A stretch of DNA of 64,000 nt, taken from assembly GCA_038380795.1 (NCBI GenBank), contig CM076280.1, positions 7,489,501 to 7,553,500 on the forward strand, written 5' to 3'. The first letter of the stretch is position 1. Every line of letters starts with the position of its first letter. This DNA is from Pyrocephalus nanus (taxonomy: Eukaryota > Chordata > Aves > Passeriformes > Tyrannidae). Of the stretch, positions 43,745-56,600 are shown piece after piece. The position numbers were made by a program, and so were the translations under genes. The notes below the pieces were generated by a model. That model saw only the letters and a list, made by a program, of their open reading frames with translations. It was not told the origin of the DNA and did no database searches.

Positions 43745-46700
43745 TAACCACTTCTTTGGATTTTGTGGGGAGTGGTGTTCTTTTCCCTAACTTGCTTTAT
43801 ACCTTGTCCTTTTTTCTTGCTGGAAAGGAAGAGAAGGGAGGAAAAGGGATCTTTAAAGGTGCTTTCTATCCCAAAGTATTCCATGGGTCTATCAAGTGAG
43901 CAGGAGAAGAGCTGTGCTTTATAAAGGAGAGGAGGAAGAGGGGGAGTGTGTGCCAAGCAGTGGGTAGATGGGTGCTGGCAAGGCCCCACTGCTCAGAGAT
44001 TTCCAGATCTCCAGCTCTCCCCAGCTGGGTCTAGTGGGAAATACCAGTTTGCCACCTTTTAAAAGGCTTCCTGCCTTTCCACCACGCTGCACATACCCTG
44101 GGTGCTCTGTGCTTCAGTTTCCCCTCCACCTCCTGGAGCTGCGGCTGGGTGGGGAGTCCCTTTGGAGACAGGAGTTTGCAAACACCCATCTGAAAGTGTT
44201 TTGGGGTCAGCAAGTGCAGTCACATCGCGGGTGAGTGCCGAGGGGGCATGTGAAATTGCAAAGCATTTGCTCTCTGGGACGGAGAGCTCCTTTTTTATTG
44301 TATTTCCTCCCCCCTCCCCTTCTTCTGGCACGCACTTCAATTGCGGCAATTCGCCACCGGCGCCCGAGCCTCCGCTGGCCTGGCGCTGATGGAGATAAGA
44401 TGCCTCTTTCCTATAAATCTCACAAAAAAAAAAAAACAAAAACAAACCCAAAAAACCCAACAATATACATAAAGGTTGATGTGCTCTGAAATGGGTTTTT
44501 GCTTTGCCGCTCTATTTTCCCCCGTGTGTATTAACCCCGGGGACACCACGAAAGAGCCGGTGGCGCCTGGAGCACCTGCTGGGGTCAGGCCTCCTCATTA
44601 GTTTTTTCGGTCAGCGGCGGATGAGCCCGGCCGTGGTGCGGGGACACGCGGGCACCCGCCCGCCCCGCCGCTGGCTGCCAGCGTCCCGCTTTTCCCTGCC
44701 TGACTTGCTTCTCCGCAGCCATCCCGCCTCCAGCTGTGGGGGCGTTGGAGGAAAAGATGAGATCAAGTTGAGGGGAAAAATTGGCTGATTCTTCCAACCC
44801 CTTTGTTCCCGGGGCCCCGGTAAGCGCCGGTGGTGCGCCGCGCCCGTCCTGCGCTTTGGGGTGGTGGGGTATGCTTTTGGGATGGGGGGTGCACCAGGGG
44901 GAAGGGGGGATTCACTTTGGGCTGTGGGATGCAGTCTGGGCCCGGGAATGCCAGCGGTGTTGGCCATGGCAATGCCACTGACTCTCCCACTTCTCTCCTT
45001 CTCCCCACAGAATCAGGCTCCCCCCGGGCTCTACACGAAGACCCGTGATCCAGCCACCTCTCCTGACACCCCGGATGTGCTGGAGATCGAGTTTGAGCGG
45101 GGTAAGAGCCTCCTTGCTGCCAGACCTTCGTGCCTTGGCCCCCCAAAGACAAGCCCCACTTCCCAGCCAGGAGCATCTCCAGAGTGGGGGCACATGGGTA
45201 AACTCATGGCATCAGAGACAAGGATGGTGTTTGCAGCCCATTGGGGCTCTGTGCAGAGGATCTGGTCAGATCTCAGGGGGTTGCTGGCACCCCTCTGAGA
45301 GCAGAAAGGGGTCTAAGTCCCCTCCGGAGCCATCGAGGTGCAATGGTCCCTCTCCCGCAGGGTGGCACACAGGTGGCCCTGGTAACACTCAGGTGGCCCT
45401 GTTCGGTGTCACAGCCGAGGAGATGCTCCAGCAGGATTTGACCTTTGGTACTATCAGTGTTAAATGAAGGAGACAGGGACACCCCATCACATCCCTGGAG
45501 ACGCACGGCAGGGCCCAGCCCCGGAGCCTTCACCAGAGAGGGGACACTGGGCAGCATCTCCCACCTCCATCAGCCGTGGCCATTGCCATGCCACCATCCA
45601 TCCTGGCAGCAGCAGCGAGCCCAGCCCAGGCTGGGGGAAAGGTGTGGAAGCCCCACTGGGAAGGGGGCACCCCCTCCCCACCGCCAGCATCCCTGCTCCA
45701 TTATAACGATCCCCCTGCAAGGAGCAGCCCCCCCCTCCTCCTTCCAGCAGCCCATTCAGCCCCTAGTTAATTTATTTGAAGTTTTAATCTAATTATTAAC
45801 TATTTCAAAGGCTAAGCAGCTTTCACCAACAACAGCCCCGACAACGTCGGCTCTTCGCCGGGCGGACCCAGGCCAATACCCCGGCGGAGGATGCGAAGAG
45901 AAAAGAGCCGGGGCGAGGGGAGGGCGCGGGGTGGGGGGGCCCGCGCCGAGAAGCAGCTTAAGGTTCATTATTGCCGCGAGTTACATTTAATAGCAATTTA
46001 CAACTGAGTTTATAAACCCCTGGAAAATAGGGGGTTTAGAGGGAGGGGGGCAGTGGTGGGGAGCTGACAGCCCCCGTCACTAGACAGGGCTCTTGCGGGC
46101 GCCTATATAATAAAGACTAGAAAGGGAGGCATTGAGGCTGATTGGCAACTGATAGTGCGTTAAATGGTAATGAGGAGGGCAGATGGAGGGGGGATTAGCC
46201 TCCAACTCCGCACCGCTTTTCTTTGTGGGCCCCGCAGCCCCCTTGTCAGCTTCCTAATACATTTATTGCTCATTTCACACCGCTAAAGAAAAATGCCTCT
46301 TTCTATTCAGCATCCCCCCCCACCCTCCAACCCCCCTTCCCTCCTGCCTTTGCCCCTGCCCGGCGCCCTTAAAAAAAATTTAAGGGGAAGGAAAAAAAAA
46401 AAAAAAAAGAGGGGGGGAAAAAAGAAAAGGTGCAATAATTAATTCATGGCGGGGAGCACCCTGCCGCGGGGTGCGTGTGTGTGCGTGTGCGAGCAGCCGT
46501 GCCCCGGTGTGGGGGTCCTTCCCCCCCCTCAGACACCCCCCGTGCTGGCGAGGGAGGGGGGGCACACATTTGTCACCGTGTCCCCCCTCCCCGGCAGGGG
46601 CTGGTGGGACAGAAGGTGCTGCGCTGTAAGACAATTGCGGAGCGTGAAATTCAATTAGTTAAGGGCCTGGTTGCAATTTCACAGGCCCTAAAAAAGAGAG

Positions 46701-49700
46701 AGGGAGAAGAGAGGGGAAAAGGGGGGGGGGGGGTGACGTTTTTATGGCCTTTTTTTTATTTATTTATTTCGCCTCTCTCCCGAGGTGGGTCCCCCCTCCC
46801 CTCGCCTCCCCCTCGCACCAGCTTGGATATGCCTTTTTAAGAAGTTATTTAGAGTTCATATCTGTCACATCTATTTAACGCCCGCGGGATGATGTTCCGG
46901 GGGGATCCTGACACCAGCTGATCCTGCCTGTCCTCGCTCCCCGCCTCTGCAGGTGTCCCAGTGAAGGTCACCAACACTGGGGATGGAGCCACTCGTTCCT
47001 CGGCCCTGGAGCTCTTCGTGTACCTGAACGACATCGCGTGAGTGCCACCCTGTCCCTTGGCAGCAGGGACAAGGGCAGATCCCCAGGGTACCCAGGGTGG
47101 GGTGGAAACAGCCTGCTCACAGCAGGCACGTCCTGACGAGCCCAGGGATGGTGGTCAGCAGTGTGAGCATGGGATGGTCCCATCTGGGTCCCAGTTGTCC
47201 CTAAATGCCAGCAAGCAGAGGCAGGCAGAAGGCCAGGAACACGAGGGCATAAATGCCCCAGGGTGTTGCTATCTGTGCATGAGGAGGGTTAAAAAGTCCT
47301 CTGAACCCCCTCTGCATTGTGCATGTTCCCCAGCTGCACACTGGGTGAGGGCTGCCCTGCCCGCTGCAGAGGCTGAGCTCGTCTGCAGGGCACCCCTTTG
47401 CTGCTGGTCCCCGCTCCATCCCAGACCCCCAGCTCCCACATGTGCAGCATCCTTTGGGGTTTTCTGCCCTGTGCCGCCCCATGCCTGGTTTCTGATGCCA
47501 CTGGCACAGAACCATCCCCAGGGGTTTGCCCAAAAATAGAGCAGCACCCATGAGGGCACCTGCTCCTCCTAAGTACCATCTGGTCCCCTCAATCCTCCTC
47601 CGTGCCCCTGCCTTTATCCCCCTGGTGGTGAATGGGAATGAACTTTTCCATGTAGTTCATTTTTTAAATGTTAATTAAGTGGTTTTAAAATTACTTTGGC
47701 TGTTGGGAATAGAGCTGTGGCATGTCCTGTCTCCTTGCCTGGTTTATTTTCCAGTGGCCCAAGTGCCATGGCTGCCTGTGGTGCTGCTGGCCCCAGGTCA
47801 CTACTGATGATCACTAGTGCTGCTCAGGAGCTGACTGTGCTGTCATTTGGGGTTTGCCCCACACTGTCCACTCCTCTGACCCACCTCTCCCAGCTGCCCA
47901 TGTCCCAGTGTAGAAATGGGGCTGCTGCAACCTCCCTTCTCCTCGCAGGGGCAAGCACGGGGTCGGGCGCATCGACATCGTGGAGAACCGCTTCGTCGGG
48001 ATGAAGTCCAGAGGTGAGCCTGCAGTGCCATCCCTGCCCTAAAAACAGCAAAAAAAAAAAGAAATCCTGGGGGGGAAGTGGCTCAGGTCACCCCAGCAGC
48101 CTTCAGCCTTTCCCTCCCCATCAGCTTTTGATGGTGATTTCCCTGTGGCAGCAGCTTCTGGTTGTTCTCCAGTGATGGCAGCTGCCCACTCGCTGCCAGT
48201 GCCACTGTTTGTGCCAGCCCTGGGGTCCCAGTGCCACCAGGTGAGACCCATCTCCAGTGGGAAAAACACCAGGCTGTGGGCTTAGTGGGAGGATGCTCCT
48301 GGAGGGTGCCAGGCTCTGTAACACCAGTAGAAAACACAGGGGGCTGATGTAAATCACGGAGGGTTTTTTAAAATCCAGTTCTTTGATTTATCTACACATT
48401 TTGGAGGCCGTGACTCTTGGTATTGATCATCCATTGGGATCAATTCCATTGGAAACCTCTGGAGGCAGCAAGCTGCCCTGTGCAGAACTAAGTAACGAGG
48501 TGGCTCAGCTTCATTTCCCATCTCCTTGTTGCCTCTCTTTTGTTTTAAATCTCGTTAATACCTAATTAGATGCTCCCTTTCTTTAAACTTGCCCTCTGTG
48601 CAGGGTGACAGCAAATATTTTGGTTAGACTCAGCCTGAGTTCTCCCTCACCACCACAGGGCCCTTCACAAGAGCATCCACCGCAAAAGGCGAGAAACAAA
48701 ACCCCAAATCATTTGATCTGGGTTCGAATACTCAAATTAAAACCAAAAGAAGGAAGAAAAAGCCCCAACCCCGACCCGTGCACATCAGCCGGCGCATTTG
48801 CATGCAGGATGCTGAGTAATTTGTCAAGATCTATTTTATTTTTTTTTTAAGAGCCACTGACACGCTCTAGTGACCCTTCCAGCATTTAATAATTTCTCTA
48901 AACCCCATTTAACTGTCATGTCTGTCTCCTGCATGACATTGCTGAGCGATCGTTGTGGTGTTTGTGCGCTGGCGGACGCGGCAGGACCGGGTGTTGTGGG
49001 GACAGCGGGGTGTGCACAGTGGGGATGAGACCTTGGGGTGGGCTTCCTGTGGAGAAAAGACCTTGGGGTGGCTCCCCTACTTGCTTTGAGCAGGATCCTG
49101 CCCCTGGTTTTGCTTCTTGGGATTAAGAAAAACCTCTGAGAAATCTGCTCCAACAGATGTCCTGTGGGAGAGATGGAGAGCGGGGATGCGAAGGGGCTGG
49201 AACGGGAGAGGGCTGTGGGTACCTGCCCCACCCTGGGGGGTTTTGGGGTGCAGGGCAGCTCGAGGTGACCCCACCTCCCCACTGCTAGGAGTATTTTGGA
49301 CCCCAAATGGCCTTAGGGTCATCAGTGCAGGAGGTGATCCCTTAAATCCCAGTGGTGTGAGGTGGCCCTGCTGACTCAGAGTTCTGCAGGTTCTTTGGGG
49401 CAGCACAAGGACCCCAGCTCTGCTGGGGAAACTGAGGCACAGTCAACAGCAGGAACTGATCCCTCCATCCCGTGCAGGTGGCAGTGAAGGTGCCTCCTCT
49501 CCCTCATCTCCCAGACCCAAGGAGTCGGAGAAGAGAAAAATTCATTTGCATTGATTTTTTTTTTTTTTTTACTAAGCTCCTAATTGAACTTCGTTAAGGC
49601 CTAATGGGCGAGGGGCACGTGGCAAGCACCCGCACCAGCCTTTTAAGCCCTATTAACTCGGTTTTGCCATATTTGTTTTAGTGGGAGGAGGTGGGTAATT

Positions 49701-52700
49701 ATGGGGTGCCAGGGAGTGGAGCTGCAGCCGGCTGGGGGGGGGCACAGCTCTGCCGGGGGCTCTGGGCTGCGGTGGGAGCACGGCCCTGCCTCTCCCGCCT
49801 TTTCACATCCTCATTATCAAATTATCTTTTTAACTCCGAAGGGGGGCTAATTAAGTGAAGTAAATGAAATCAGTGGGGAGGAAGTGGGAAGGAGGGGGTG
49901 GCCACTGCCAAAAGCCGAGTGCTGCTTTCGGCTGGGGCTTTTCCTCCCCTTGGCTCTCTCCTTCCTTTTCCCTTTCCTCCAGCCGATGCACTGAGCAGAT
50001 GGGGCAGGAAAGTGGAAAACCCCTTCCCTGCAATGAACACATATCAGGCCGAGCTTGGCCTCGGCCCTGGACCAGGGGTAGAAATTTGGGCAGCACTTTC
50101 CCATGGGCAGCATTCTCCCTGGGGAAGTCACTGCTTCCCATCCTGTCCCGTGAATGACATTGGGAGTGACAGCCTGCACTCAGCGCAGCGAAATTGCTTG
50201 GATGGAGGTGAAGTGACAGCCAAGGTTACAAATTAGAAAATTTTAAGTAGCAGCAGCTGTCTCCTTGGCTGCCCCCCTCCATGCCCACCCCCCCTGACTG
50301 CAGTCCCCCCTTCCCCAACAGTAATTATGGGGTGATTGAAGCATCGCTGGGCTGCAGTGCTGACACCTCTGTCTTTTTCCTGTAAACACGGGGAGATGAA
50401 AATAGACACTTGGAGATGCTGCGAGTGTCACTTTGAAGGTGTCTCTTATCTCCTCGGCAGCGGCGAGGCTGGAGTGTGGCTGTCAGCTGCCCTCCCCCCT
50501 GCCCTGCCTGACACACTCTGGTCCTCCATCCTCTAGGACCCACAGATGGGCAGAACGTGGGGGTCAAGGCACATACACAAATCATCAACCCAAATTGGCT
50601 TTAACACCTCCTAAGAGGAAGGAGAGGGAATATTAATTGTGTTAGTGGTGGGTTCCACTCCATGGTCAGGGGCTGGAGGGGACATAGAGCTGTGTGCTCC
50701 TGTGCCATGGCCATAGCCATAGCCATGGGGGCAGCTGGGGTTTGGTGTTAACTCAGCTGTCTGCTCCCACAGCCCTGTCAGGACTAGGCTGCAACATCAC
50801 TGGAGGGGCTGGAGAGGAGGGGTTGGCTCTCCTTTGGGATGGTGGGATCATGTTCTGTGCCTGTAGGATGCTGAAATCATGGACACTGGTTGGGACAAGG
50901 TTTGATGGAAATGGCTTGGGCTGCCATGCAGAGAGGGCTCCTGTTGTGTCTGTGGGACTGTGGCCACTCTGAGACAGGACCTGTGCCTGTGCCACTCTCC
51001 AGGGCACTGAAAGAGCAGAGCCTGGTGAGGGTTTTGCCCTGGGGGCTCCTCTCACCCTCTCTCAGGGCTGGGACTGGTTGAGGGGACATCCTCTTCACTG
51101 GGGCTGCTTTCCTACTGGGTTTCTTTCAGCAAAATCCTTTGCCATTCCAACACCCATGCCATAGCAGCTGCCTGGTGTTGGGAAGGGACTACCCCACAGG
51201 CAGACAAGAGACAAGGATATGCTGATGGAGCAGCCCTGGCCATGGACAAGTTACAGCCTTTCCCAACATGTGTTCCTTGCTGGACAAGCTCAGTGTTTCA
51301 CCCACCACCTTTCCTCCCACATCTGACCTGGACGGGAGCACTGCAGGGCCGCACCCCTATTTAAGCACCAAGTAACCACTTTATGCAGAAAACAAGCCCT
51401 GAAGGGCTGGAACAAAGGAGCAGCTTTCTGAAACAATTAAGCATCCTCCATCCCCAGGCCTTGTGCACTGAGGGGGGAGGGAGGGGCAGCAGGAAGGGAC
51501 TAAGGGGGGGCCCTGCCAGCCCCAGAGGAGGTTTCCCTCCCAGCCCCCAGGTAGCCTTATTGCTTCCCAGCGGACACACAGGGCTCTTTCTCGCCAGCCG
51601 AGGGGAGAGGAGGGTATTTCAGGCCCCGCGCTCCCCGTGCCTGTGCCCCGCGTCGCTCCGCTAATTACAGGTTTTCAGCCGCAGACCGTTGGGCACGGAT
51701 GGGTGGGGGGGATCGGTTCCCAAACCCTGTCATTTAGCCTCGTCAGAGTGCCTCTTCAAAGAGGGGAATCTAGAAATTTTCTCCGCAAGGTGCGGAGTGG
51801 ACTGTCTCGGCCCCAGCATGAATATAATGACAGATGCATTTTACAGCGAGCTGAGACTGAATGCGCTCGACCACGGCTCCTTCTGTCAGCCAAGTCATTA
51901 TTTTTTGTCATTTGCTGACAGTTTTGGTCTCATTCGTTTCTCTCTCTTTTTCTGCTTTTCCCCCTGCCTGGAAAAATGGGTAGGTATCTATGAGACCCCA
52001 GCGGGAACGATCCTATACCACACGCATTTAGATATCGAGGCCTTCACCATGGACCGGGAAGTGCGGAAAATCAAGCAGGGGCTCGCCTTGAAATTCTCCG
52101 AGCTGGTGTACAACGGTATGTATGGTCCTTCAGCCTGGACCAGCCACTGCAGCCTCCTCCCAGCCTTCCTCCTCCTCCCTTGGTGCTGCTCGAGGTTGCA
52201 GGTCCCACTTGTACCTGTGCTCAGGGTTGTAAATTTCAGGTGTGGATTTTGAGGCTGCTCACTGGGGGGAAAAAGGTGGGTTTGGGCTAAGCTCAGTCCC
52301 ACACTCTGCCTGCTTTCCTGCCGAGGGAGCTCCGTGCCTGCCTTTGGGAGGTGATGCTGTCTTCCATGAGGTGATGCTCCCAGAATCCCTCCCAACCCAG
52401 TGCCACCACTTCATCCCAACAAACACATGTCTCATGGGATGTAATTCACCATCCCTTTGTCCCCCCCTCTTTTCCCCAGCTCTCACCTCCAACCCGTTCC
52501 ATCTCTGCCTGCTCTCATCCCATGAGGGCTCAAACACTCTGGGGTGTGGGGTACCCAAGCTCCCAGCACGGCCATCCCTGCTGTGGGATTTGAAGCCAGG
52601 GACCTCTTCCCGTGCCCTGGCAGGGGTGTGTGGCACGGGGGCCCCTCGAGGTGCTGGGGGCTGCAGGTGGGGGGTCCCAGCTGTGCTATGTGGTGCACAG

Positions 52701-53594
52701 CCCACACAGGGGCACTGCGGGTTGGGGCTGCAGGAGGGGCTCCCAGCCTGGCCCAGGACAGCACTGCCTGGAGAAGGCTGGGAGGGAAAAGGGAAAAAGG
52801 GAACACTGGCTCACCCCCGCAGTGAGGGACAGAAATGAAGCCCCGTGTCCTCCCTCCTGTGGAGCAGCCACAGTTCCAGATTGTGGATTGAGTTTGAGGG
52901 GTCTCAGCTCAGCATCCCCTTTGCTCACTGGGCCAGGAGGCTGCCAGGGCTGGGAATGGCACCTTGGGAAGGGAATCATCACTGCCCTGGGGATTGATCT
53001 CTGGATTCACCCCAACCCAGTCACTGGTGCTAAATTGAAGGAAGTGGGATTAGCCCAAAATGCCACAGGTGGGCTCAAAACCCTACTGCCCACACCTGGG
53101 TGCTCAGATCAGAACTGACACCCCTGGAGACCCCACACTGGAGAGATTCCTGCCCCCGTCCAAACAACACTTTCATCTCTCACAGGTCCTGATTTCTTGG
53201 GCTTTCAGTTCCTCCTCCCATCACTTTTCAGGTGTTTCTAACTGCAAGGGGCTGGGATGATTCCCATGGGATCTTTCATGGGAAGATCCCCTGTAAATAA
53301 CCTGACTCTGGACGCTTGGGCTTTGGGCAGCAGCAGATACAGCAGGATGGGGTCAGGCACTTTCTGGTGCTTGTCACCTTCCCCTCCAAGGACATTCCTT
53401 CCATCTTCCTCAGCAACTGGCATTTAGTATCTGAGCCCCTTTGCTGCTTAAATCATACTTTAGGGCCCTGCAGGGGCTGCAGAAGTCTTGGTTACCTTTC
53501 CCTTAGATCACAGCTCCTGCCCTCATTCACACTCTGATGCCACGTCTGTCTCTGGCCATTTTTGTTAGACTTTGACCAGGCCTGACTTAATTTT

Positions 53595-53639
<45 letters not shown>

Positions 53640-56600
53640 GTTCAGGCATAAACCTGTTTGTTTATTTCTAACCACTCAGTTGTTATGCAGCCACCAGGTT
53701 AAAGAGCCACTCAGGGACTCATGGTTTCGCTTCTCCCTCCCTATCTCTGCCAGGCGAAGGCTGCTGTTTCCCTGGCTCCAAATCCTGAATCCTCAGGGAT
53801 TTCCAGCATGGTCCTAGACTTTCCTGGCAGCCAATCCCAAACCCAAGCAACAACCCCAACAGCACCCCTGGATCCCCATGCCAGAGGCCAGGCTTTCGAG
53901 CTCCCCTTCCTTTAACACTTCATTATTGCAGCTAGTCCGTGTTTTTAGGGGAATTAGTGTTTATCTTCCGCCTGTTCCCATTGATCCCATTGTGGAGGGC
54001 TGGCTTTGAAGACGGTTCCATCCGGGCAGGTACATCCAGGTGCGGAAATGCCATTGTCCCCCTGCCCATGCGGTGATTAGGGCAGGATGGTGGGAAGGTC
54101 ATTAAGGGGGATCGCTTCCAATGTCTGAGCAAGGGGGGTAAGGATGGGGGTGTGATGCTTCCTCCCACCCAGAGCTGTCAGAGTCAGGATTTAAGCAGCT
54201 GGTTATTATTTTAATGTGTCCGGGGTTTATTTTTACAGGGATGCAGAAGCCCTGCATCAATCCCGATAATCAAAGAGTTGTTCCTGAAGGGTGGTTACCA
54301 AAACCAGGGGTTTATTTGCCTGGAGCTGGAGTTCCTGCCTGCATGGCAGTGCTGGTTGCAGGGAAAGGGGTCCCCGAACCCCTCAGCTGTGCTATGGCAG
54401 GGCAGCTGAGGGGAGTCTGTTCAGGGAGGTGGTTTTGGGGGTGAGGGGCTGCAGGGCTGTGGTGCTGTGTCTTGGAGTGGGGCCACACAGACCCCAGGGA
54501 CGAGGCTGCAGGATATGGCCCCACTCGGGGGCTGGCGAGGCCAAACAACAAAAGAAATTGTTTGTTTCTTTAATGGCTTCGGCCCCGGAGCCCAGCTGGG
54601 AAGGGAAAGGTGAGAGGGCACCGGTGTTCGAGCAGGGAGTGAGATGGGAGAGATAAAACCTGGGGATGACCGGAGGGCTGTGAATGGGCTCTTTCTCTCT
54701 CCACCTCTATCTCCTTCTACATCTCCCAGGCTTTGTTCCAGGTCTCCAAGGGCTTCCCGGCTAATTACCCCGCTTAGAGACAGAAGGGGGCATGGGGGTT
54801 GGCAGGCAGGACCACAGCCCCTCCATGCACTGTGGTGGCCTTGGTGGCTGGCAAAGCCAACGGGCTGCTCCCACAGGATGTGTTTTGGGGGACAGTGGTG
54901 CACTTGATGTCTGGACTCAGAGGGCTTGGGGTGTCAGAGGGATGCTCTCTTCACCTGACCCTCCCAAGATGGTAGGTTTTGAGTGACAGTTTCGTACCTA
55001 CTTAACAAATCCCTTAATTTCCGTGATCACCCCTGATGGAAGGAGAATGGTCCTGTGGCCTCTTCTCCACCAGCTCCTTCCAACCTCCTCTCCCAGTGGG
55101 ATCCCAAGGGCTGCCAACAGGAAGGGACACACATGGGGTTCTCTTTCTCAGAGCTGAACCTGCATGTCCCAGCACGGCATTTCCCTCTCCCAGTCCTGCA
55201 ATTGCATCCCTTCCCGTGGAAATTACCCAGGGTCTGCCTTGCAGGACTTAGCCTGGGGGGCCACCAGGGGCACCCCAGGGCACTTCAGCCTCTCCTGTTC
55301 CCTCTCTAACCCTGTCTCCTGCCCGCAGGGTTCTGGCACAGCCCCGAGTGCGAGTTCCTCCGGCACTGCATCGGGCGCTCGCAGGAGCCCGTGGTGGGCA
55401 CCGTCCGCCTCTCCGTCTTCAAGGGCCAGGTCTACATCCTGGGCAGGGAGTCCCCACGGTCCCTGTACAACGAGGAGCTGGTCAGGTGAGTGGGGCCAGG
55501 GTGGGCAGGGCTGGTGGCAGCGAGAATCCCGTCCCATCCTGTCACATTCCACCTTGTTGCATCCTGCCCTGTCGCATCCCATCCCGTCACATCCCATCCC
55601 ATCCCATTCCCAGTGGCACCATCCTCGTGGCCCGGCATCCAGCCGAAGTACGAGCCATGTTTTCAAGCCAATATAATTTTTTTCCCCCTCTGGCTTTTCC
55701 CTTTCTCTCCACGTTGTTTTCTCGCTCGCTCGCTCCCCCCCTCAGCCCTCCCTCAACCCCTTTCAATCTCTCTAAACACTTTATAAGCCATAAATACACC
55801 CAAATGAGTTTAGATCAGTCGGAGTAAATGTCAAATTATCTTCTCTCTTTCTCTTCTCTGGCTTTTTTTTCCCCCCTTCCCTCCCCCTCAAAATCAACAG
55901 CTCCTAATAATCCATCCCAACCCTTCATTATGCTTCGCACTCTCACTTGGAGAGATTAAATGAATAAAGTATTAAAAAAAAAATATAAAAAAAAAAAAGA
56001 GGGAAGAAAAAAAGGGAGGATGGAGGGGGGTGGGACAGAGGAAAAAGAGAGAGGGAGAGAAAAGCAGGGGCACTTATTCTCCCTGCGTCTCCAACCATTT
56101 TCCTTTTCTTTTTGATTTCTACATCGCTGGTTTGAAAGCCTTTGAGTGACGGCGTCACAGGAACCCGAGAGAAAGCTGTGAGAGGCAGAGCTGTGTGGAA
56201 ATGCCTCTGCACAGTAGGTAGAAAGTAACGTAATTATAGAGCAGGTCAGAACCACTCGAATGAGCAAAAATAAAAGCACAGAGGTTTTTCTGTAGCCCGT
56301 CAGGGGAGGTAAAATCGTTGTAAACTCTTTTTTTTTTTTTTTTTTTCCTTCTTTATTTCCCTCCACTTCCTTCTTTCAGGTTTGTGGTTTCTGGGAAATG
56401 AGCCGTGTGTTTTGGGGGATGTAGGAGAACCGTTGGAGTTGGGATTCAGTGGGTGGCTGCCGCTTTGGGGAGAGGGATGCGCTGAGTGTTGCACCAAGGC
56501 ACCGGCTGGCACAGCCATAAACCCCCACTTTGGTGCTGGGGATGTCCCTGCCCACCAGGGCCCTGTTCCATGCCCAGGGCAGTGTCTCCTGCCCAGGATT

